Shown piece after piece: positions 8,362 to 16,858 of a stretch of 64,000 nt of DNA. Position numbers and translations under genes: made by a program. Within the stretch, counting starts at the first letter, position 1. Every line of letters starts with the position of its first letter. The notes beneath the pieces are model-generated. The model saw nothing but the letters and a program-made list of their open reading frames with translations, made no database searches and was not told the origin of the DNA. The DNA comes from Bog-159 sp963818855 (GTDB taxonomy: Bacteria; Acidobacteriota; Terriglobia; Bryobacterales; Bryobacteraceae): assembly GCA_963818855.1 (NCBI GenBank), contig CAWFUH010000019.1, forward strand, positions 284,338-348,337. Direction: 5' to 3'.

Positions 8362-9084
8362 TCAATGCCCGATCAACTTCGCCAGGCCTGCACCGTACGT
8401 ATCGAGAGAATGCTGTAGCGCGAAATCGAGGGGATCGGCGGCCCCCGCAATGTCGACCTGCTGTCCGATCTGCTGAAATAGCGGCGGAATTGGAACCTTC
8501 GGCACCAGATCGCTGGGGTTTACGATGCGGACGACATTGCCAGAAGGCGGGAGTCCGTGAATCGGGGAGAATACCGCCGGCCCCGCAAAAGTCCAGGTAA
8601 CAGCTTCGGGGTGATACACGCCCATGATCAGCGCGATCGCGGCGCCGAGACTGTGCCCAGTGATGTAGACTTGCGCGTTTGCCGCACAAGCCGTGTCCCA
8701 GGCGTTCTGCAAACTCGCCGAGATGGAGTTCCATACGTCGTCAAAACCGCGATGCATAAACCAGGATCCGTGCGGCACGGGCTGCGCGATGGCGCAAAAG
8801 TCCTCCAGCCACTGGTGCTGCGTTTCCGTGCCGCGAATAGCGATCACGGATGTGTTCCCGCTGCGCGCGACGACGCCCCAATCGCAATTCTCGGAGACGA
8901 CAACCTTCGCCAGCCCGGACGCAGTGTCTTTATTGATGGTTGACTGGTCCACGGTGACAACGCCCAACTGTTGCCAGCCCGGAGGAAATTTTAGCGCCTG
9001 CCCCCAGGACAACTGATAGGCGGCGGTGTTGAGGGGCAGTAGAATGTCGTGCGCGAAAGCCGCGTCGAAGGCCATGTTAACCAT
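8362..9084 (-). CDS. Class 3 lipase family protein
   Basis: A lipase_3-type alpha/beta hydrolase of about 240 residues. Numbered from a TTG six codons upstream of the start given here, the nucleophile elbow GHSLGA holds Ser151, the acid is probably Asp198 in VRIVNPSDLVP, and the base His231 in LQHSLDTY. The IAIRGTE segment lining the oxyanion hole is also present. It would hydrolyse acylglycerols or similar esters. No signal peptide is evident, so it may be cytosolic or use an unrecognised export route. The ATG at 9084 is preferred because TACAGT ends six bases before it; an ATG three codons later is also possible. Confidence 0.87.
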   Translation of the reverse strand: MVNMAFDAAFAHDILLPLNTAAYQLSWGQALKFPPGWQQLGVVTVDQSTINKDTASGLAKVVVSENCDWGVVARSGNTSVIAIRGTETQHQWLEDFCAIAQPVPHGSWFMHRGFDDVWNSISASLQNAWDTACAANAQVYITGHSLGAAIALIMGVYHPEAVTWTFAGPAVFSPIHGLPPSGNVVRIVNPSDLVPKVPIPPLFQQIGQQVDIAGAADPLDFALQHSLDTYGAGLAKLIGH

Positions 9085-9146
9085 TTTAAAACTGTACAAC
9101 ACGCGGAATTCAGGAGAGAGCGTACAACCGGCCCCTCCCGTCCGCC

Positions 9147-11327
9147 TCAGTTCGCTTCGATCTTTACGTCGGTCTGCGCTATCGATTCGGTGTCGCCTTG
9201 GTGGGCCGCGGCGCGCACCTGATAGACGCCCGGTGGAATAGCTGCCGCCGGAACAGTCATGACGTACGGAATGCGGCCTTGCGCATCGGCGTCAGGCAAC
9301 TGCATGGGTACTTTCGTCAGGCTCTTGCCGTTCTGCAGAAACTCGATTTCCACCGTGGGCTTGGAGGAAATAGACGCGTCCCGATAGACCACGAAGAACA
9401 AGCGCAGATTCGAATTCGCCGCGCGAGGCACGCTGTTGTTTAACGTCGGCGTGATGCTGCCACCTTGAAACTGGAACGGCTCGTTCGGATCGAGGCCCTT
9501 CACATTGGGTGTGTAAGAGCGTACCGCGGCGAGCGAAGAGATGCGCACGCCTTTGCCTGTGGCCCCCACCGTGAATTCGCTGCGTTCGATTCCCATCTTG
9601 CCGCTCTCGCGGTCCATAACCGCGGTCTCCAGGCTGTACTTCCCGGGCGGAAGCTCGAGTGGCATCTTCTCCACGAAATTGCCCATCTTCAACTGATCGG
9701 CGGTGACATGCTGCAAATCGCGGTCGCGCGTCAACTTGGGACCGGCTACTTCTCCCTTAGCGTCCTTCACCAGCGCGGCCAGCGAAAAGTGCACGTCAAA
9801 CCCCTTCTGGGCTGCATCTGGCTTGGCCTGTAAGCTATGCAGGGGGACTTCCACCAGTACCGAAAGATCCGTGCCGTCGCCGCGCGGCTGCTCGAGAAAT
9901 GCGCCTGCGCGGAATTCGACATCGTGCGAAACCTGGGCATCGGAGATCGCTTTCAGCAGCGGCAGCTCGAAGCTTTCCATGCCGGCAGCGCGCGCCTCGG
10001 GCGGCAGGGCGAAGTAACCATTACGGGCTTGCAGAACCACATTCTTGCGGTCGCTTTCCAGTTTCAGCTTGTGAAAACTGCCGTCGTAGTTGTCGATGTG
10101 CGGGTTATAGGTCAGCTCGTAGTAGCTGGCAATCTCTTCATTCAGGTGGCGCAGAGGTGTGCGCAGGTCGTTGCTCTCGCCCAGCAAGAAACCGCCAGTG
10201 GCTTCCGCCAGGTTGCGGAGTGGAAGCTGGACGTTTGCCCGGGAGGATGTCTCGGCGTTATCCGACGCATGTATCTGTTCCTGACTGGTGGCCCCCTCCC
10301 CCAGCGTATCCTTACCGGCTGCCATGTTGGCGCCGTTCAACTGATTGGTGGCACCCGAATTCTGCGCTTCAGTCATCACGCCCCGGGTATCCACGGTATA
10401 AAACGTTACGTTGGCACGGTTAGCCATGCTCGTCAGGCTGCGGAAAATCGCATCCAGCTCAGGCGTCAAATACATTCCCCAAGTGAAATACAGCACGGAC
10501 TTTCGTCCGGGCATGGACTGCAGCCCCTGCACCAGGGACTCCAGCGCGTTCAGCGACAGGCGCGCGTCTTGGCTGCCCATGGCCGCATCCATGCGCAGCA
10601 TGCCCAGCATCACCTCCGCGAGCTTGGCCTGCACGGCCGCACCACCGGCCCCGGCGCCGCCCACGGGCTGCTGACTCGCAACCTGGTTGGCCGCGGCGAG
10701 CGCCGTGCCGGGGTTATCGGCGCCGTTGACCGTCTGGCCGGCCAGGTACCTCTTCAGATCGCCCTTGATCTTGTCCGATTCGGGAAGCAGCTTCGCCGAG
10801 GAGTACCCGCTCGTGGCGTCATTGATCGCCTTAACGAGCGCGTCCTTGTCACTGGTAAACGGCTGCAGGACCATCAGGCGTGTGTCGATCACGACCACCG
10901 AATAAAACACGTTGGCGCCCTGTTCGCCCTTAACGAGGTCGATGGCACCCGTGCGGGCGGTCTTACGCTGCGTGGGGTCGCCCAAGGCCTCGAAGGCCAG
11001 AGTCACCAGGCGTAGTTGGCGCAGGGGGTCGAGTTTGGTGGTTGTGCCACCTTGACTGATCGCCTCGGCGCCCTGCACCAGCCGGAAGCTCGACAGTTGC
11101 TCCCTGGCACCGTTATCGGTGACGGCCAGCTCTTCTTGCTTGAGGTCCGTGACAGGTTTTCCTTTCTTGTCGCGGGCAATGAAATCCAGCACCACCTCAT
11201 CGACGGTCGATTTGACAACGGGCGCTTGCGAGGCGACGGCTGGAGTGGCGGGCTGTTGGGCAGGGGCGGGCGGCGTGGCGATGACGGCGATCGACGCCAA
11301 AGCGAGTGAACAGATGCAAATCTTCAT
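9147..11327 (-). CDS. VWFA-related acidobacterial domain protein (TIGR03436-like)
   Basis: A 726-residue exported protein with a signal peptide (about residues 1-23). Residues about 40-440 form the VWFA-related domain common in Acidobacteriota. It opens with VVLDFIARDKKGKPVTDL and contains LVTLAFEAL and FYTVDTRGVM, and closes with YYELTYNPHIDNYDG and ARNGYFALPP. The strict MIDAS DxSxS motif is not seen in its usual form, so metal binding is doubtful. The C-terminal third looks like beta-sandwich domains, ending in a bacterial Ig-like segment. These proteins are abundant in Solibacter relatives and their function is unknown. A GATAAT hexamer ends five bases before the ATG, another leaderless-type start. 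Confidence 0.85.
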   Translation of the reverse strand: MKICICSLALASIAVIATPPAPAQQPATPAVASQAPVVKSTVDEVVLDFIARDKKGKPVTDLKQEELAVTDNGAREQLSSFRLVQGAEAISQGGTTTKLDPLRQLRLVTLAFEALGDPTQRKTARTGAIDLVKGEQGANVFYSVVVIDTRLMVLQPFTSDKDALVKAINDATSGYSSAKLLPESDKIKGDLKRYLAGQTVNGADNPGTALAAANQVASQQPVGGAGAGGAAVQAKLAEVMLGMLRMDAAMGSQDARLSLNALESLVQGLQSMPGRKSVLYFTWGMYLTPELDAIFRSLTSMANRANVTFYTVDTRGVMTEAQNSGATNQLNGANMAAGKDTLGEGATSQEQIHASDNAETSSRANVQLPLRNLAEATGGFLLGESNDLRTPLRHLNEEIASYYELTYNPHIDNYDGSFHKLKLESDRKNVVLQARNGYFALPPEARAAGMESFELPLLKAISDAQVSHDVEFRAGAFLEQPRGDGTDLSVLVEVPLHSLQAKPDAAQKGFDVHFSLAALVKDAKGEVAGPKLTRDRDLQHVTADQLKMGNFVEKMPLELPPGKYSLETAVMDRESGKMGIERSEFTVGATGKGVRISSLAAVRSYTPNVKGLDPNEPFQFQGGSITPTLNNSVPRAANSNLRLFFVVYRDASISSKPTVEIEFLQNGKSLTKVPMQLPDADAQGRIPYVMTVPAAAIPPGVYQVRAAAHQGDTESIAQTDVKIEAN

Positions 11328-11332
11328 AACCG

Positions 11333-11338
11333 ATTATC
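11333..11338 (-). promoter_or_regulatory. -10 element of the VWA gene, leaderless type
   Basis: GATAAT on the minus strand ends five bases before the ATG at 11327, with no Shine-Dalgarno between them. Confidence 0.45.
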
Positions 11339-11427
11339 CGGAACTCCGGCTTTCCTTCTAAGTTTACGGCACCTGGGAGCGCTTTGCGCGCCCGCGAATG
11401 AAGATACCATGTGATTCATTCTTCCGT

Positions 11428-13767
11428 ATGGCCAGAAAGCGTCCCGCCGTTGGCAGAGAACCTAACTTGCGGGATGCGGCCGTCTGGGCCTCGATCTTCT
11501 GCGCAACTCTGATCGCTTACTGGCCCGCGCTCCGCGGCGGACTGGTTTGGGACGATGCCAGCCACGTGACCAGCCCGGCACTCCAGTCTGTCCAGGGCCT
11601 CTGGCGCATCTGGTTCGACCTGCGCGCTACACAGCAATATTATCCGCTTCTGCACAGCGCATTCTGGATAGAACATCGCATTTGGGGCGACGCGGTGCTG
11701 GGCTACCATCTGACCAACATCTTCCTACATGCCGCCTCGGCTTGCCTGGTGGTGTGCATCGTGCGTCGTCTATCGCTGCCGGGCGCGTGGCTGGCGGGCC
11801 TGGTCTTCGCGCTCCATCCGGTGTGCGTGGAAGCAGTGGCCTGGATCTCGGAACAGAAGAGCACGCTTTCCGGAGTGTTCTACCTGGCTGCGGCGCTGGT
11901 CTATCTGCGCTTCGACCGCACCCGTAGCAGGCCGGATTACCTGTGGGCGTCGGTATTATTTGTCCTGGCGCTCGCCAGCAAGACCGTGACGGCGACGCTG
12001 CCGGCGGCGCTGCTGGTCGTATTCTGGTGGCAGCGAGGGCGCCTCGGCTTCCGCCGGGACGTGCGTCCGCTGCTGCCTTGGTTCGCGCTGGGCGCGGCCG
12101 CGGGACTCTTCACCGCCTGGGTGGAACGCACATACATCGGCGCGACGGGCGCGGATTTCACGCTGACCTGGACCGAGCGATTTCTGTTGGCGGGCCGGGC
12201 GATCTGGTTCTACGCAGGCAAAATCGTGTGGCCGGCGAACCTGATCTTTACCTACCCGCGATGGAAGATCGACGCCGGGATCTGGTGGCAGTATCTGTTC
12301 CCGGCCGGAGTGCTGGCAGCCGCGATGGGCTTCTGGCTTCTGGCGCGGCGGCACCGCGGGCCGCTGGCGGGCTTCCTCATCTTCATCGGAACGCTGTTTC
12401 CGGTGCTGGGCTTTCTGAATGTTTACCCGTTCATCTTTTCCTACGTGGCGGACCACTTCGAATACCTGGCAAGTCTCGCAATCATCGTCCCAATATGCGC
12501 CGCCATCTTGGGGGGGCGGGGCAGGCTCGTAGCCTGCAGCGGGCTCTCAGCCCGCTCCTGCTTGTTAACGCTTGCGGTTCTCACTTTCCGTCAGGCTGGA
12601 ACGTACGCCGATGCGGAGACGCTGTACCGGGCCGCGCTGGCGCGCAATCCGGCAAGCTGGATGGCGCACACCAACCTGGGAGTCGCGTTCGCGGAAACAC
12701 CCAGTCGCTTGCCGGAGGCCATCGCCGAATACCAGGCGGCGCTGCGGCTGAAACCCGATGACGCGCAGACCCACGCAAACCTCGGCAACGCTTTGGCGCA
12801 GATGCCTGGCCGGCTCCCGGATGCCATCGGCGAGTTCCGCACGGCGTTGCGGTTGAAACCGAATCTGGTGCAAACGCATAATGACTTCGGCGTGGCGCTG
12901 TCGCAGATCCCCGGCCGGCTGCCGGATGCGATTGCCCAGTTCCAGGAGGCCTTGCGCCTGAAACCGGATTACGCAGAGGCGCATGGCAATTTGGGCGTCG
13001 CGCTGACGCAGATCCCCGGCCGGTTGCCGGATGCCATTGCCGAGTTCCGGACGGCCTTGCGCATTCAGCCGGATTACGCGGACGCCCACAATAACCTGGC
13101 CCGCGCGCTGGCCCAGACGCCGGCCAGTCTGCAGGATGCCATCGCCGAGTACGAAGCCGCGCTGCGGGCCAACGCCGGCGATGCGGAAACACACTTCAAC
13201 CTGGGCGTGGCGCTGGCGCAGGTCCCTGGGCGGCTGTCGGGGGCCGCTGCCGAGTTCCGGGCCGCATTGCGCCTGAAACCGGATTACCTGGATGCGCACC
13301 ACAATCTGGGCAACGCGCTGTCGCAGATCCCCGGCCGCCTGCCTGATGCCATAGCCGAATTCCAGGCGGCGCTGCGCATCCAGCCGGATAACGCGGAGGT
13401 GCATAGCGATTTAGGCATAGCGCTGGCGCAAACGCCCGGCCGGTTGCCGGACGCGATTGCCGAGTTCCAAGCCGCGCTGCGCATCCAGCCGGATAACGCC
13501 GACGCGAGGGAGAACCTGGCGAACGCCCTGGTTCAAACGCCAGGCCGGCTAGGGGAAGCCATCGCCGAGTACCAAAAGACGCTGCGAATCAAACCGGATG
13601 ACGCGTCAGTCCATAATGGCTTGGGAGTGGCGCTGGCCCAAACGCCGGGGCGGATGCCTGAGGCCATCGCCCAGTTCCAGGCCGCGCTCCGGTTGCAGCC
13701 GGATTATGCGGAGGCGCGCAACAATCTGACGCGCGCATGCCCCCGCTGCCTCTCGGGAAAGCGCTGA
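11428..13767 (+). CDS. Multispanning membrane protein with C-terminal TPR array (TMTC-like)
   Basis: A 779-residue protein. The N-terminal 380 residues are hydrophobic, with about ten membrane segments and blocks such as GLVWDDASHVTSP, HPVCVEAVAWISEQKST and VADHFEYLASL. These are typical of TPR-containing GT-C-like membrane proteins (TMTC-like). The C-terminus is a tandem array of eleven TPRs, each exactly 35 residues (12595-13749), with a consensus like PGRLPDAIAEFQAALRLKP. It probably acts in protein O-glycosylation or as a membrane scaffold, but catalysis is not shown. The insert GGRGRLVACSGLSARSC just before the repeats is encoded by a REP-like element and interrupts a predicted membrane helix. 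The ATG at 11428 is preferred over one ten codons earlier. Confidence 0.85.
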   Translation: MARKRPAVGREPNLRDAAVWASIFCATLIAYWPALRGGLVWDDASHVTSPALQSVQGLWRIWFDLRATQQYYPLLHSAFWIEHRIWGDAVLGYHLTNIFLHAASACLVVCIVRRLSLPGAWLAGLVFALHPVCVEAVAWISEQKSTLSGVFYLAAALVYLRFDRTRSRPDYLWASVLFVLALASKTVTATLPAALLVVFWWQRGRLGFRRDVRPLLPWFALGAAAGLFTAWVERTYIGATGADFTLTWTERFLLAGRAIWFYAGKIVWPANLIFTYPRWKIDAGIWWQYLFPAGVLAAAMGFWLLARRHRGPLAGFLIFIGTLFPVLGFLNVYPFIFSYVADHFEYLASLAIIVPICAAILGGRGRLVACSGLSARSCLLTLAVLTFRQAGTYADAETLYRAALARNPASWMAHTNLGVAFAETPSRLPEAIAEYQAALRLKPDDAQTHANLGNALAQMPGRLPDAIGEFRTALRLKPNLVQTHNDFGVALSQIPGRLPDAIAQFQEALRLKPDYAEAHGNLGVALTQIPGRLPDAIAEFRTALRIQPDYADAHNNLARALAQTPASLQDAIAEYEAALRANAGDAETHFNLGVALAQVPGRLSGAAAEFRAALRLKPDYLDAHHNLGNALSQIPGRLPDAIAEFQAALRIQPDNAEVHSDLGIALAQTPGRLPDAIAEFQAALRIQPDNADARENLANALVQTPGRLGEAIAEYQKTLRIKPDDASVHNGLGVALAQTPGRMPEAIAQFQAALRLQPDYAEARNNLTRACPRCLSGKR
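12511..12561. repeat. REP-like double palindrome inside a coding region
   Basis: Two perfect back-to-back hairpins: GCAGGCT-CGT-AGCCTGC at 12521-12537 and AGCGGGCT-CTC-AGCCCGCT at 12538-12556, preceded by a GGGGGGCGGGG run. They lie in frame inside the TPR membrane-protein gene. Confidence 0.8.
12595..13749 (+). repeat. Eleven tandem 105-bp TPR-coding units
   Basis: Eleven consecutive 105-base units, each coding one 35-residue TPR of the membrane protein. Units 2-4 and 7-8 are the most alike at DNA level, which suggests recent duplication or gene conversion. The fifth and sixth internal units are the most diverged. Confidence 0.9.
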
Positions 13768-13773
13768 AGTCTT

Positions 13774-13813
13774 GGAGGGCGGGCTTTAGCCGGCGCGGGG
13801 CTTCAGCCCCGCC
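13774..13813. repeat. REP-like element, family A
   Basis: Reads GGAGGGCGGGCTTTAGCCGG followed by CGCGGGGCTTCAGCCCCGCC. It forms two adjacent stems (GGGCTTTAGCC-type and GGGGCTTCAGCCCC) and fills the gap between convergent genes. It is the reverse orientation of the copies at 49644 and 52244, and may also work as a bidirectional transcript end. Confidence 0.8.
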
Positions 13814-13826
13814 GCCGCAGCGTTAA

Positions 13827-14936
13827 TCACGGCTGATTGGGGTCCGTAACCTTCCGCAGCCGTCGGAATTCCTCACGCTCCCGCCTGGCGTCCTCCGTAC
13901 GGCCCAGCTTGGCGTAGACGGAGGCCAGATCGTAATGCGATTCCGGACTGGCCGGCGCCAGGCGCACGGCGGTTTCGAACTCCCGAAGCGCGCCCGCGTT
14001 GTCGTCGGCCTCCCGCAGCACTCTACCCAGTTCCACGTGTGTAGCGAAATCGCCCGGTGCGAACTTCACGGCTTTCTCGGCGTATCCCCGCGCCGCTTGC
14101 GGCTGATCGCGTTTCAGGTAAATGCTGGCCAGGCTGACTAGAGCGGGCACATGGTCCGGCTGCAACTCCAGGGTTTTGCCAATCTCCTGCAGCCCGCGCT
14201 CGGGGTCCTGCTGCATCAGGAACGCGCCAAACCGGAAGTGGATGTTGGGATCCTTGGGGTAGTCCCGTACCACCAGTTCGAATTTCCCGACGGCTTCCTT
14301 CGAATCCCCTTCCATCACGGCGGCCATCGCATCGCCCAGCTTGAAGACCTTATCGCGATCCGATTCGGGCACCTCCGGCGGTGTCCACGGCTCCCGCAAT
14401 CCGGCGATGCCCGAGGCCACCACGATCTCGGGCGTCGTCTTGCTGTCCCGGGTCAGCTCCAGCAGTTTGGCGATGGCCGTCTCAAACCTGCCCAGCTTGG
14501 TAAGGACGAGCGCCAGGTGCAGCCGACCGGCGCGCGCAAGTTCGGTGGGTCCTTGAAATCCCAACTGCTGAGCCTTGAACAGGCTCTTGAGGGCCGCATC
14601 ATAATCCCGGAGATGGTATGCGCAAAGTCCGGCCATGATCCAGCCGGGAGATTTATCCGGCTGCAGCGCCGCCAGAAGCTGGAAGTCGGTCGCGCACTCC
14701 TTGTATTGGTCCTGGTCGTATTCGATGGAACCGGCTTCCCACAGGCCTTCCGCCCAGTGCGGCCTTAGCTTGAGCGCTTTCCGATAGAGAGCCAGAGCCT
14801 CCACCGTCCTCTTGGCGTCGCGCGCCTCGGTGGCCTGCCGGGACAAGGTTTCGAATGACGGCGGGGCATTTGGACGGGCCGACGTGGGGTTCGCGGAAGT
14901 GGCCTGCATCAGCAAAGCTGCGGCTAAAACGATCAT
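13827..14936 (-). CDS. Exported tetratricopeptide repeat protein
   Basis: A 369-residue protein with a hydrophobic N-terminal signal-like segment (about residues 1-19) and TPRs across most of its length, for example RTVEALALYRKALKLRPHWA, DQYKECATDFQLLAALQPDK, DPERGLQEIGKTLELQPDHV and NAGALREFETAVRLAPASPE. TPRs form superhelices that bind partner proteins; no catalytic domain is present. It is probably periplasmic, and its partner is unknown. An AGAGG site precedes the ATG, with TATAAC 14 bases upstream. It converges on the TPR membrane-protein gene but is not homologous to it outside the repeats. Confidence 0.85.
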   Translation of the reverse strand: MIVLAAALLMQATSANPTSARPNAPPSFETLSRQATEARDAKRTVEALALYRKALKLRPHWAEGLWEAGSIEYDQDQYKECATDFQLLAALQPDKSPGWIMAGLCAYHLRDYDAALKSLFKAQQLGFQGPTELARAGRLHLALVLTKLGRFETAIAKLLELTRDSKTTPEIVVASGIAGLREPWTPPEVPESDRDKVFKLGDAMAAVMEGDSKEAVGKFELVVRDYPKDPNIHFRFGAFLMQQDPERGLQEIGKTLELQPDHVPALVSLASIYLKRDQPQAARGYAEKAVKFAPGDFATHVELGRVLREADDNAGALREFETAVRLAPASPESHYDLASVYAKLGRTEDARREREEFRRLRKVTDPNQP

Positions 14937-14968
14937 GCGCCTCTTCTGATGTTATAGCAGGCGATTCT

Positions 14969-16585
14969 TCAGGGGCTATCTTCCACCACCTCGATACCGT
15001 TGACGCAGGCGTAGTTGACCACCGGCACGAAGGACAGTTCGATCTTCCCTTGAGCGTTCGGAGAGATGCCGTGAAAGCTCTTGTATATGGCCTTTTGCCC
15101 TCCGCCTGCCGTGCGGTAAATATCGAAATTGTGCAGCAGCGTGATTCCATTGCAGTACACATCGAAGATGCGGCTGCCGTCGCCGCCGGCGCCTGGCCTT
15201 CCCGGGCCGAACCACGCCTCCGTAAATAACAGGGTTACGGTGTAGCGGCCGTCTGCCGCGGGGATCGTGTACCTGAAGTTGCCGAAGCGTTCGCCCTGAA
15301 ATATCTCGGGATCGGTGGTGCTGGAAATCGGCTCGGAGCGCGGCACGGCAAAACCATGACTGAAGTAACGATCCGCTCCCCACACCTGGCCTCGCTGGTC
15401 GGTGTAGTTCCGGCCGCGCGCCGCAATGCGCACGGGGCGCATCTTGCCCGGGATGCCCCGCACGATTTCCAGGGCGTTCAGGAACGGCACGTTATTGGCT
15501 AACCCGGCGAACTGCACGTGCAGCACGCCGTCCGCCGCGGGGGAAACGTCCTTGAAAATCTTCTCGTCGGCGGTGTTGCTGCCGCCCGCGTCGGATAGCA
15601 CGTCGAAAGCCCACAGCACCTCTTTTCCGTTGATCGAAATCTTGAAGACCCGGCTGGATTCACCCCCTCCAGCCATGTTGTTCTCGCCGAACAAGGTCTC
15701 GGCAAAGTACAAATGCAGTTCGTAAACGCCAGGCTTCAACGGAATGTCATAGCTGAAATCGCCTTCCCGTCTGTGCCGGAACAATTCCGGATCGGGCGTC
15801 TGGAAAATCGTATGGCTGGGCGTAGCGAAGACGGAGCCGCCCTGGAAGAGCCGATCGCCGGACCAGACGTTGCCAACCGGGTCGACATGCCGCGCGTCGG
15901 GTGAGCCGCACAGTATTCGGATTTCCTCGGATTCCCCGGTTAACGGTATCGATACAGTTTTCGGCGCGTTGACTGCCTTGGCTGGCGAAGGCGCCTTGGA
16001 ATCCCAAACGGCTACGACTAGCGCCAGTACCGTGAGCACCAAGCCAAAGCGAGGTGCCAACCTGAGCAAGCGCGGCTTTGCCGGCGGGGCGATGGCACCG
16101 GGCTCATCCAACTGTGGGGCCGCTATAGCCAACTCGGAGGTTCGTGCCAATGGGAGCGCCTCCGGCCCCATCTCCCCGATTTCCTCGACTTCACCAAGTT
16201 CGTGCGGCGCGCCGTTGGTTTCGAGGCGGCCATTCTCCACAAACCGCGGCACGTATTGCCCGGACGGGATAACGATGCGGAACTGCCTGTTAGCCCCCTC
16301 GTTTTCGTAATACTGTTTCAGCCTCTTCCGCAGCCGGAAGGCTTCCACGCGGACGATCGAATCCTGTCGGGGATCGAAGCTCGGTGGACGCCCCAGAGCT
16401 TCAACCGCAATGTTGTATTCCTTGATCTGATCGGCCCTGCCGGCGAAGTAGTTGGTACAGACATAATCCAGCACCAGGGCCAGACTGGGCGCCTTCGCGA
16501 AGATCCCCGACGCGATAATGGCCTCTAGTTCGGCCTTACAATTGTCCCGGTCCGGAACAGCCGAGATGGGCTCTTCCTTAAGCAT
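14969..16585 (-). CDS. Membrane-anchored double-malectin protein with N-terminal regulatory-type domain
   Basis: A 538-residue protein. Residues about 10-115 resemble the winged-helix-like domain often found at the N-terminus of acidobacterial regulators (ALGRPPSFDPRQDSIVRVEA, RLRKRLKQYYE, IPSGQYVPRF). A single membrane helix follows at about 178-196. The outer part holds two malectin-type carbohydrate-binding modules, about 225-385 and 390-535, each with the NVWSGDRLF/QVWGADRYF, YELHLYFAE/YTVTLLFTE and internal Gly-rich blocks. It looks like a one-component sensor that binds sugar outside and acts inside, perhaps on DNA. This is inferred from domain order. Confidence 0.78.
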   Translation of the reverse strand: MLKEEPISAVPDRDNCKAELEAIIASGIFAKAPSLALVLDYVCTNYFAGRADQIKEYNIAVEALGRPPSFDPRQDSIVRVEAFRLRKRLKQYYENEGANRQFRIVIPSGQYVPRFVENGRLETNGAPHELGEVEEIGEMGPEALPLARTSELAIAAPQLDEPGAIAPPAKPRLLRLAPRFGLVLTVLALVVAVWDSKAPSPAKAVNAPKTVSIPLTGESEEIRILCGSPDARHVDPVGNVWSGDRLFQGGSVFATPSHTIFQTPDPELFRHRREGDFSYDIPLKPGVYELHLYFAETLFGENNMAGGGESSRVFKISINGKEVLWAFDVLSDAGGSNTADEKIFKDVSPAADGVLHVQFAGLANNVPFLNALEIVRGIPGKMRPVRIAARGRNYTDQRGQVWGADRYFSHGFAVPRSEPISSTTDPEIFQGERFGNFRYTIPAADGRYTVTLLFTEAWFGPGRPGAGGDGSRIFDVYCNGITLLHNFDIYRTAGGGQKAIYKSFHGISPNAQGKIELSFVPVVNYACVNGIEVVEDSP

Positions 16586-16729
16586 TTTAATGGGTTAGCG
16601 TTCTCCCCACGAGGCGTTAACCCCAGCGTAAACCACGGTGACCGACTGATAGTTTAGCAGTAACACGCCTGAAAATAAAGCGGTTCTTTGGAGTAACTTC
16701 CGCGTTCGCGTGAGTTAACAGCTTTAGCC

Positions 16730-16759
16730 TTTACGGAGCCGGTATAGTGCGTTTATATT
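16730..16759 (+). promoter_or_regulatory. Putative promoter of the first TonB-dependent receptor gene
   Basis: TTTACG (16730-16735) and TATATT (16754-16759) are separated by 18 bases, about 100 bases before the receptor ATG. This sits in the 273-base intergenic region shared with the divergent malectin gene. The match to consensus is moderate. Confidence 0.35.
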
Positions 16760-16858
16760 ACAGGCATCTCGTCTCAACGCTTTGAAGAGGTCTCGGACTA
16801 TAGCGCACGCAGGTCCGTGTGCAATGTGCAAAACGAAATGGGGAGTAAAAGAGGTCTT

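Noticed and set aside
9837..11015. 392-residue plus-strand frame
   Set aside because: Shadow of the VWA-related gene; the residues are His/Arg-rich without domain features.
12595..13749. Regular 105-base repeats that could look like a CRISPR or satellite
   Set aside because: The units are in frame and code TPRs, with no spacer structure and no cas genes.
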